From assembly GCA_934631995.1 (NCBI GenBank), contig CAKTYF010000109.1, positions 1-6,610 on the forward strand: a stretch of DNA of 6,610 bases. Reading direction: 5' to 3'. The notes beneath the pieces are model-generated. The model did not search any database and was not told where the DNA came from. It was given only the letters and a program-made list of their open reading frames with translations. The stretch's first letter is position 1, and the number at the start of each line of letters is the position of its first letter. This document shows positions 1 to 4,655 of this stretch, piece after piece. This DNA is from an uncultured Eggerthellaceae bacterium. Lineage in GTDB: Bacteria; Actinomycetota; Coriobacteriia; Coriobacteriales; Eggerthellaceae. The position numbers were made by a program, and so were the translations under genes.

Positions 1-632
1 ACTCTCTTTTGGCAAAAGATTATGCCACGCAGATTGCGGGTCGCACGCGTACGCGCGAGGAAGATGCGTTTGAGTGCTTGGAGCATTTGAAGGCGCAGAA
101 ATCAAACGATGAACGCCAGCCTGTGCTGGCTGCTTTGCCTCAGGAGCCTGAAGGCGTGTCGCTTTCCTCGCAGGAGATAAGCCGTCGCAAGTTCGAGCGT
201 AAATTCCTGGTGCTGTGCGCGCAGCATCCTGCTTATGGCTTGAAATGCGCCGAGACGTTAGCTGTCACCCATTGGCATGAGCGTGTTCACGAAGCGCTTG
301 CGACCAGCATTCTTGATACGTTGGCGGCGGACTCTTCCGCATCGGCGGGGACTGTTGTCACGCGCGCAACGGAAAGCGTTCCCATTGCGGGAAGCATCCT
401 CACTGGATCCTTCCGCGATGATGACCGGCAAACAGCATCGGTTGAGGCGTTCGCGCGCTACTTGTGCGAAGAGCTCGCGCTGGGCGACTTGAGCGAGTCG
501 ATTGAGGATATGAAAGCGCAGCTGTCCCAGAACAGCCTGTCCGATGAAGAGCGCGACATCATCTTCCAAACGGTTGTGGCGCTACAAAAGGACGTTCAGG
601 CACGCAAGAAAGCCATGAAGCCGCTGATTTAA
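1..632 (+). CDS. dnaG: DNA primase DnaG, C-terminal part (5' end outside window)
   Basis: DnaG makes the RNA primers for replication and docks on the replicative helicase DnaB through its C-terminal domain. The frame is open from the left edge (first full codon at base 3) to the TAA at 630-632. The TTG at 9 is therefore an internal codon, not a start. The visible ~210 residues lack the zinc ribbon and TOPRIM core, which must lie upstream. An early segment with KDYATQIAGRT resembles the end of the primase core (compare 'L..EYARQLAG' in actinobacterial DnaG). A variable linker of about 40 residues follows, then a helical domain beginning near SRRKFERKFLVLCAQHPAYG, typical of the DnaB-binding region. 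The last ~60 residues (FARYLCEELALGDL, then SLSDEERDIIFQTVVALQKD) align well by eye with the E. coli DnaG C-terminus (LSNEERLELWTLNQEL). No clear terminator follows. Identification is by recalled motifs, not by alignment. Confidence 0.88.
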   Translation, partial: SLLAKDYATQIAGRTRTREEDAFECLEHLKAQKSNDERQPVLAALPQEPEGVSLSSQEISRRKFERKFLVLCAQHPAYGLKCAETLAVTHWHERVHEALATSILDTLAADSSASAGTVVTRATESVPIAGSILTGSFRDDDRQTASVEAFARYLCEELALGDLSESIEDMKAQLSQNSLSDEERDIIFQTVVALQKDVQARKKAMKPLI

Positions 633-653
633 TGGTGCATTTAGCCGCTTCGC

Positions 654-682
654 TCCCCATGAAGTAGCAAAGACGGTACAAT
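654..682 (+). promoter_or_regulatory. Candidate promoter for def-fmt-rsmB
   Basis: The 88-base gap between dnaG and def contains TACAAT at 677-682, a 5/6 match to the -10 consensus. A weak -35-like hexamer, TCCCCA (654-659, 3/6), lies 17 bases upstream. A transcript starting near 689 would have a leader of about 30 bases before the def ATG at 721, with AGGA at 711-714. Read-through from dnaG remains possible, because the gap holds no convincing terminator. Confidence 0.4.
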
Positions 683-720
683 GAACGGATAACCTCTGGC
701 AGGATAAGATAGGAACGAAC

Positions 721-1272
721 ATGATGAAGATTGTGGAATGGCCCGATGATGCGTTAAAGCAAGTGTGCCATGACTGCAAAGTGGGCGACAAGTCGCTCAA
801 GCGCATTTCCAAGCAAATGGCGCAGCTTATGTATAAATCGAACGGCGTGGGTATTGCTTCTCCCCAGGTGGGGCTTGATATCCGCCTTATTGTCGTCGAT
901 TGCGAAGGCGAAGAATATTATGGCAAGGACCCGCTGGTAATGGTCAACCCCGTGATTGTCGAGCGTAAGGGCGATTTGGTGGAAAGCTCCGAGGGGTGCC
1001 TGTCCCTACCGGGTATTTCCGTTGTGATCGAACGTTCGCCGTGGGTGCGTGTTCGTTATTACGACTTGGACGGCGAGCTGTGGGAGATTGAAGGCGAAGA
1101 GCTTCTTGCAGTGTGCCTTCAGCATGAGATTGACCACTTGGACGGAAAGACCCTTATCGAGGCGGCAACGCCTGAGCGTCGCTTGCAGGCCGTGGCTGAT
1201 TTGGCTGCTGCACGTGAAGCAGGCGCACGTCCTGGTGAAGTGGGCATTCCGCACGAAGGTGACCGGGAGTAA
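721..1272 (+). CDS. def: Peptide deformylase
   Basis: Def removes the N-formyl group from the initiator methionine of new proteins at the ribosome exit, using a metal ion (Fe2+ in most bacteria). All three family motifs are present: GVGIASPQ (residues 42-49, usual form GxGxAAxQ, here with Ser for the second Ala), EGCLSLP (91-97) and QHEIDHL (134-140). The expected metal ligands are Cys93, His135 and His139; the catalytic Glu is 136 and the backbone-stabilising Gln is 49. The length of 183 residues is normal for the family, with a slightly long Ala/Glu/Arg-rich tail. The start at 721 is favoured by AGGA at 711-714, six bases upstream; a second ATG follows immediately at 724 and is a less likely alternative. 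It is followed after three bases by fmt, its functional counterpart. Confidence 0.97.
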   Translation: MMKIVEWPDDALKQVCHDCKVGDKSLKRISKQMAQLMYKSNGVGIASPQVGLDIRLIVVDCEGEEYYGKDPLVMVNPVIVERKGDLVESSEGCLSLPGISVVIERSPWVRVRYYDLDGELWEIEGEELLAVCLQHEIDHLDGKTLIEAATPERRLQAVADLAAAREAGARPGEVGIPHEGDRE

Positions 1273-1275
1273 ACC

Positions 1276-2226
1276 ATGCGCGTTGTATTCATGGGAACCC
1301 CTGAGTTCGCGGCAACCATTCTGCGGCAGATAAACGAGCGGCATCAGGTGGTGGCCGTTTATACGCGTCCCGATGCAATCCGAGGGCGCGGGAATGCGCT
1401 GGTGCCTTCTCCGGTGAAAAGTGCCGCACTTGAACTGGGACTTCCTGTTTTTTGCCCGACAAGCCTGAAAGACGCCGAGGAACAGGAGCGTTTGCGTTCG
1501 TTCGAGGCGGACGTTTTGGTTGTTGCGGCATATGGCGCGCTGTTGCCCCGAGCGGTCATTGATGCGGCGCGGTTTGGCGCAATCAACGCGCATGCTTCGC
1601 TGCTTCCCCGATGGCGCGGCGCTGCTCCTGTCGAGCGAGCGATTCTTGCCGGCGATGAGCAGGTGGGCGTGTGTGCCATGCGTATTGATGAAAAGCTTGA
1701 TGCGGGTCCGTATTGCGCGTACCGAAGTGTTCCCGTTGAGCACCGTAGCGCTTCTGAGCTTCTTGATGAACTGGCATACCTTGGCGCTGAAGCGCTTTTG
1801 AACGCTTTGGAGCAGTTTGATGCGGGCCATGTTTTCTGGGTCGAACAGGACGAAAGCGAAGTCACGTACGCAAAGAAGATCGAGAAAGGCGAACTTGATC
1901 TTTGCTGGGACGATATGGCGTTGCAAGCTGATCGCAAGGTAAGGGCGTCAAGCGAGGCGCATCCGTGTAGTTGCGAAGTTGCGGGAAAGCCCGTGTCGAT
2001 TCTTTCGGCGCAGAATTATGATTCGCTTGATTTTCTGCCCGAGCCGCTGCAAGCGGGACAAGTTGCTTTTGTGCGCAAGCGTTTGTTTTTGGGCACAAAA
2101 GAAGGAATATTGGAGATTCTCACGCTAAAGCCCCATGGCAAAAAGGAAATGGACGCGAAGTCCTTTGCTGCGGGCGTGCAGAACATAAAAACAGAACCTA
2201 AGCATTGGAGGACCCTTGGAAACTGA
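1276..2226 (+). CDS. fmt: Methionyl-tRNA formyltransferase
   Basis: Fmt transfers a formyl group from 10-formyltetrahydrofolate to Met-tRNAfMet in the cytoplasm, producing the bacterial initiator tRNA. The protein is 316 residues, the usual length. The N-terminus MRVVFMGTPEFA is the classic opening of the formyltransferase Rossmann fold. The catalytic block runs INAHASLLPRWRGAAP (103-118), giving Asn104 and His106; Asp142 in the IDEKLDAGP segment completes the triad (E. coli Asn106, His108, Asp144, from memory). A C-terminal OB-like tRNA-binding domain covers roughly 205-316, with the typical KRLFLGTKEGILEI and LKPHGKKEM segments. The start is supported by GGGAG at 1265-1269, which overlaps the end of def, three bases away. 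The two genes are almost certainly co-transcribed. The last 11 bases overlap the start of rsmB. Confidence 0.97.
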   Translation: MRVVFMGTPEFAATILRQINERHQVVAVYTRPDAIRGRGNALVPSPVKSAALELGLPVFCPTSLKDAEEQERLRSFEADVLVVAAYGALLPRAVIDAARFGAINAHASLLPRWRGAAPVERAILAGDEQVGVCAMRIDEKLDAGPYCAYRSVPVEHRSASELLDELAYLGAEALLNALEQFDAGHVFWVEQDESEVTYAKKIEKGELDLCWDDMALQADRKVRASSEAHPCSCEVAGKPVSILSAQNYDSLDFLPEPLQAGQVAFVRKRLFLGTKEGILEILTLKPHGKKEMDAKSFAAGVQNIKTEPKHWRTLGN

Positions 2227-3634
2227 GTCTGATGATTTGTATCGCGGCTGGCAGCCGGTAGCTAAACCGCAGAAGAAGCGCACGGGTGCAACGCCCGCGC
2301 GTCGTTTTGCCGTGGAAACGAACACGATTGTTCGTACGCGCAAAGCGTTTGCCCACGAGGTTTTAGAATCGCGCCTGGAGCGCTCGAAGCTTTCCAAGGA
2401 AGATACCGCGTTTGCGCAGGTCCTTGTTTTGGGTGTTGCGGCAACCTGGGGTACGCTTGACGAGATTATCGATCGCGCTTTGGACAATCCGAAAGACATT
2501 GAGCCGCTGGTGCGTGATGCTTTGCGCATTTCCACGTACGAGCTGTTCTTCCTGGGCAAAGAGGAGCATGCGGCCGTGGATCAGGGCGTTGAGCTTTCTA
2601 AGTACATTGCGCCGCGCACGGGTGGTTTGGCGAATGCCGTGCTGCGTCGTGTTGTCGAGCTGAAAAAGACGTGGCCGTTCGGCGATCCGAAGACCGACAT
2701 TGCGGCATTGGCTCGTCTATACGGTTTCCCGCAGTGGCTGGCAGTGCGTCTTATCAAGGATTTGGGTGCATCCGATGCCGTTGCTCTGATGAAGGCGTCC
2801 AACGAGCAAGCTCCGCTCTTTATTGCCGTGAATAAAGCGAAAGCAAGCGATCAGGAAATCGTTGCGCTTTTTGCCGATTGCGGCATTACCGCTCAACCGC
2901 AAACCATTGATGGCGTGGAAATCCCGGGCTGCTATTTCATTAGCAACAGCAAGATTCTGCTTGATGGTCGCATTTCGCATGCGCTGGCGCAGGGCAAGAT
3001 TTTGGTGTCCGACGTTGCTGCGCAGCGTGTGGCCATGTTGGCGCTTCCCGAAGAAAAGCCGGCAGCGTTTTTGGAGATTGGCGCAGGTCGTGGCACGAAA
3101 ACCATTTTGCTGCAGAGCAATGCCCAGCGCAAGTACGGTTCCCAAATGAAGCATTACACGCTGGACAACCATGAATTCAAAGCGCGTGTTCTGCGTGAAC
3201 GCGCCGAGAAATACGGTATTGAGGTTGCCGATGCGCTCACGCTGGATGCCACGAAAATGACTGCGGAAGATTTCCCCGAGCTGTTTGATGCTGTGTTCGT
3301 TGATGCACCGTGCTCCGGGTTGGGAACGCTTCGTCGCCACCCCGAGATCCGCTGGCGTTTGAACGAGCAGGGAATCGAGAACCTGTCGGTAAAAGGCCTG
3401 AAGATGCTGAAGACGGCTGCGGCGTTGGTGAACCCTGGTGGACGCCTGACGTATTCCACGTGCACGGTAACGAAGCGCGAAAACCAAGAGGTCATTATGG
3501 AGTTCTTGAAGTCCGAAGAGGGTGCGGATTTCAAGCTGGAAGCAATCGATGGGCACGCAAGTTTTGCTACAAATGTGAATTCTGGCTCCGCTGACGGACA
3601 TTTTGCAGTTTGTCTTGTGCGCGAAAAAAATTAG
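2216..3634 (+). CDS. rsmB: 16S rRNA m5C methyltransferase RsmB (Sun/Fmu family)
   Basis: RsmB transfers methyl groups from S-adenosylmethionine to carbon 5 of a cytosine in 16S rRNA (C967 in E. coli). The 472-residue protein has a short polar N-terminus, a NusB-like RNA-binding helical domain at roughly residues 38-150 (including RDALRISTYELFFLGK and GGLANAVLRRV), and a Rossmann methyltransferase domain from about 180 to the end. The SAM-binding motif I is LEIGAGRGTKT (286-296), an unusual form of the family's CAAPGGKT. The two key cysteines are present: Cys366 in DAPCSG (363-368) and the expected nucleophile Cys416 in YSTCT. Length exceeds E. coli RsmB (about 430). The TTG start at 2216 is chosen because GGAGGA at 2207-2212 sits just upstream (a close spacer of three bases) and the next in-frame TTG is 21 bases on. 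The 11-base overlap with fmt suggests translational coupling. Confidence 0.94.
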   Translation: METESDDLYRGWQPVAKPQKKRTGATPARRFAVETNTIVRTRKAFAHEVLESRLERSKLSKEDTAFAQVLVLGVAATWGTLDEIIDRALDNPKDIEPLVRDALRISTYELFFLGKEEHAAVDQGVELSKYIAPRTGGLANAVLRRVVELKKTWPFGDPKTDIAALARLYGFPQWLAVRLIKDLGASDAVALMKASNEQAPLFIAVNKAKASDQEIVALFADCGITAQPQTIDGVEIPGCYFISNSKILLDGRISHALAQGKILVSDVAAQRVAMLALPEEKPAAFLEIGAGRGTKTILLQSNAQRKYGSQMKHYTLDNHEFKARVLRERAEKYGIEVADALTLDATKMTAEDFPELFDAVFVDAPCSGLGTLRRHPEIRWRLNEQGIENLSVKGLKMLKTAAALVNPGGRLTYSTCTVTKRENQEVIMEFLKSEEGADFKLEAIDGHASFATNVNSGSADGHFAVCLVREKN

Positions 3635-3643
3635 TGGTACATT
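3615..3643 (+). promoter_or_regulatory. Candidate extended -10 promoter for the leader peptide transcript
   Basis: TACATT at 3638-3643 is preceded by TG at 3635-3636, giving the extended -10 form TGnTACATT. A weak -35-like TTGTGC (3615-3620) lies 17 bases upstream. It overlaps the rsmB stop codon. A transcript starting near 3650 would contain the leader reading frame, its ribosome binding site and the terminator. Read-through from rsmB is an alternative source of this RNA. Confidence 0.35.
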
Positions 3644-3680
3644 CAGAAAGCTCATTTTTTGGATAACAAATAGGAACACG

Positions 3681-3746
3681 ATGAACTCTGTACGAATTAA
3701 CAACTTAGTCATTATTAACGCGGCAATCGTAGTTGTCGCGTCGTGA
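3681..3746 (+). CDS. Putative branched-chain amino acid leader peptide (21 aa)
   Basis: This short frame starts with ATG at 3681, with AGGA at 3672-3675 five bases upstream, and ends with TGA at 3744-3746. Its peptide is M-N-S-V-R-I-N-N-L-V-I-I-N-A-A-I-V-V-V-A-S. Five Val, four Ile and one Leu make 10 of 21 residues, with consecutive Ile-Ile (3711-3716) and Ile-Val-Val-Val (3726-3737). Four Asn are also present. This composition is that of leader peptides that sense charged tRNA in ilv/leu-type attenuators, such as the Val/Ile-rich ilv leaders of enterobacteria. The stop codon lies 44 bases before a strong terminator and eight bases before a segment able to act as an antiterminator. The peptide itself probably has no function after translation. 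The frame could have arisen by chance, but the good ribosome binding site, the codon clustering and the structural context together make this unlikely. Confidence 0.68.
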   Translation: MNSVRINNLVIINAAIVVVAS

Positions 3747-3762
3747 GCGTGTTGTTGGATTC

Positions 3763-3771
3763 TGGTATAGT
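3763..3771 (+). promoter_or_regulatory. Extended -10-like motif inside the attenuator
   Basis: TGGTATAGT carries TG one base before TATAGT (3766-3771, 5/6 match to the -10 consensus). No good -35 is seen at the right distance. If active, it would start RNA near 3778, just before the terminator stem, and the leader peptide would be bypassed. It overlaps the proposed antiterminator strand, so its resemblance may be coincidental. Confidence 0.25.
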
Positions 3772-3790
3772 TTGTCTCGGTTTTTAAGGT

Positions 3791-3824
3791 AACCCGGATT
3801 CCAACATTGGAATTCGGGTTTTTT
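3791..3824 (+). terminator. Strong intrinsic terminator before the cupin regulator gene
   Basis: The arms AACCCGGATTCCAA (3791-3804) and TTGGAATTCGGGTT (3807-3820) are complementary over 14 positions with one G-U. About 12 or 13 pairs form, since the two-base centre forces the innermost pairs open. The stem runs straight into a T-tract (3819-3824, then G and four more T). It may end the def-fmt-rsmB transcript, act as the conditional terminator of the leader, or both. Confidence 0.9.
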
Positions 3825-3906
3825 GTTTTGAGTGAGAAGAAACAAGCTTTGTTATCAAAAGTAGTGCAGTGGTAGTTGTCGAACTGATCGTATGAAAGGA
3901 AATAAG

Positions 3907-4491
3907 ATGGAGCCAAACCTCAAAGAAGTTGCTGGAAGAATTCAGGCCCTTCGTGAGGACCTTGACATCACCATGCAAGAAATGGCGGAGGCAACGGGCC
4001 GCAGTGTTGCGGCGTATGCTGCCCAAGAGTCGGGCGAGCAGGATTTGTCTTTCACGTTCCTGTATAAGTGCGCCGCGCGTCTGGGCGTTGATGTGATTGA
4101 GTTGCTTACGGGTGAGACCCCGCATTTGAAGGGCTATTGTCTGACGCGTGCTGGTGAAGGTCTTTCTATCAAGCGCCGCGCGGGTTTTGAGTATTTGCAC
4201 AAAGCGCCGCATTTCCAGAACAAAAGCTGTGAACCCTTCTGGGTAAACGCACCCTATTTGGAAGAAGAGCAGGATAAACCCATTCATCTCTCGAAGCACA
4301 CGGGACAGGAATTTGACTACATTCTTTCAGGTAAGATGCGTTTTGCGTACGAAGATCACATTGAAGAGCTTGAACCGGGCGATTGCGTGCTTTATGACTC
4401 GGGCCGCGGTCACGGCATGATTGCCATTGGCGGCGAACCGTGCACATTCTTGGCGCTTGTCATGAAGCCCGAAGAGGATGACATTATCTAG
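3907..4491 (+). CDS. XRE-family helix-turn-helix regulator with C-terminal cupin domain
   Basis: This is a probable DNA-binding transcription regulator with a small-molecule-sensing cupin barrel. Residues 5-69 form an XRE/Cro-type helix-turn-helix (EVAGRIQALREDLDITMQEMAEATG, then FTFLYKCAARLGVDVIELLTG). Residues about 120-190 form a cupin, with H131-T-G-Q-E135, the turn EPGD (156-159) and His169, so at least two His and one Glu could bind a metal. No membrane segment is seen. The start at 3907 (194 residues) is chosen over the in-frame ATG at 3892 because AAGGA at 3896-3900 is six bases before 3907 and nothing suitable precedes 3892. As recalled, this arrangement is common in Clostridia and other anaerobes directly upstream of AMP-forming acyl-CoA ligases, as here. 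The ligand is unknown; an organic acid, a CoA ester or a 2-oxoacid is a guess from the neighbourhood. Confidence 0.88.
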   Translation: MEPNLKEVAGRIQALREDLDITMQEMAEATGRSVAAYAAQESGEQDLSFTFLYKCAARLGVDVIELLTGETPHLKGYCLTRAGEGLSIKRRAGFEYLHKAPHFQNKSCEPFWVNAPYLEEEQDKPIHLSKHTGQEFDYILSGKMRFAYEDHIEELEPGDCVLYDSGRGHGMIAIGGEPCTFLALVMKPEEDDII

Positions 4492-4578
4492 GCGCGTCTT
4501 TCGCAAGCCCGCATGTGCTACTCGCGGTAGCGCAAAGGCGATTGGAAACAACAATCAACCAATCAAGCGGGCGCGCCT
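4490..4578 (+). ncRNA. Possible structured intercistronic RNA (three-way junction)
   Basis: The 164-base gap between regulator and ligase folds on paper into a compact element. The outer helix is 4490-4495 with 4573-4578 (AGGCGC/GCGCCT). After a bulge comes 4507-4512 with 4567-4572 (GCCCGC/GCGGGC). Inside are two hairpins: 4514-4521 with 4527-4534 (eight pairs, one G-U, loop TCGCG) and 4540-4545 with 4559-4564 (GATTGG/CCAATC), the latter closing a 13-base A-rich loop. Junction linkers are only one, five and two bases. It begins at the regulator stop codon. It could be a cis-regulatory or mRNA-processing element. No known family is recognised, and pairing was judged by eye without energy calculation. 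Confidence 0.35.
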
Positions 4579-4592
4579 TACAAATCAATACG

Positions 4593-4620
4593 TTGCCGCT
4601 TATGCAGCAATTTCGATTTT
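4593..4620 (+). terminator. Weak hairpin followed by T-rich stretch
   Basis: TTGCCGC (4593-4599) pairs with GCAGCAA (4604-4610), six pairs with one C-A mismatch and a four-base loop. It is followed by TTTCGATTTT (4611-4620). It resembles a weak intrinsic terminator between the structured element and the ligase start at 4656. The short, interrupted stem makes real termination doubtful; partial attenuation is possible. Confidence 0.25.
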
Positions 4621-4655
4621 GTCTCCCCTCTATTTTGCAAAGGATTATCACTTCA

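Larger units (their letters stand above)
3681..3824 (+). promoter_or_regulatory. Putative Ile/Val/Leu transcription attenuator
   Basis: Four segments can form alternating helices. Segment 1, TTAACAAC (3697-3704, inside the leader frame), pairs with GTTGTTGG (3751-3758; eight pairs, two G-U). Segment 2, TTGGATTCTGG (3755-3765), pairs with CCGGATTCCAA (3794-3804; ten pairs, one G-U and one U-U mismatch). That target is the left arm of the terminator, so 2:3 and terminator formation exclude each other, and 1:2 excludes 2:3. A further hairpin, 3718-3726 with 3733-3741 (nine pairs, six-base loop), covers the Ile-Val-Val codons. In the model, a ribosome that reaches the stop at 3744 shields part of segment 2 and the terminator forms; a ribosome stalled at Ile/Val codons leaves segment 2 free to block the terminator. 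Pairings were found by eye; the attenuation function is inferred. Confidence 0.6.
3662..3856. repeat. 9-base inverted repeat flanking the leader region
   Basis: GATAACAAA at 3662-3670 and its exact reverse complement TTTGTTATC at 3848-3856 bracket the leader frame and terminator. Both have runs of T or A on their outer side. The right copy sits within AACAA-GCT-TTGTT (3841-3853), a small local inverted repeat about 50 bases before the regulator start. These could be operator half-sites for the cupin regulator, but AT-rich sequence makes chance matches plausible. Confidence 0.25.

Noticed and set aside
9..11. TTG at 9 as the start of a 207-residue protein
   Set aside because: The frame is open to the left edge and the protein matches the interior and C-terminus of DnaG, so this is an internal leucine codon.
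648..667. Hairpin CTTC...GAAG after dnaG as a terminator
   Set aside because: The stem has only four pairs with a long loop and no T-tract.
1006..1926. 306-codon open frame on the - strand
   Set aside because: It is antisense to def and fmt, both confidently identified, and its translation shows no domain.
3781..3826. tRNA gene around the GGATTCC segment
   Set aside because: There is no acceptor stem, anticodon arm or T-arm layout; the symmetry is fully explained by the terminator stem.
3828..3855. Promoter between the terminator and the cupin regulator (TTGAGT, 16 bases, TGTTAT)
   Set aside because: Both hexamers are only 4/6 matches in AT-rich sequence with no supporting feature. It remains possible, and if real it would bypass the attenuator.
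3892..3906. Earlier ATG for the cupin regulator at 3892
   Set aside because: It has no ribosome binding site; the AAGGA that serves 3907 lies within this five-codon extension.
2717..3916. 399-codon open frame on the - strand
   Set aside because: It runs antisense through rsmB and the attenuator region with no recognisable protein features and no plausible start context.
4515..4655. Upstream GTG extension of the ligase gene by 47 residues
   Set aside because: The extension lacks family-like sequence and crosses the structured intercistronic element, whereas ATG at 4656 matches the family N-terminus and has AAAGGA upstream.
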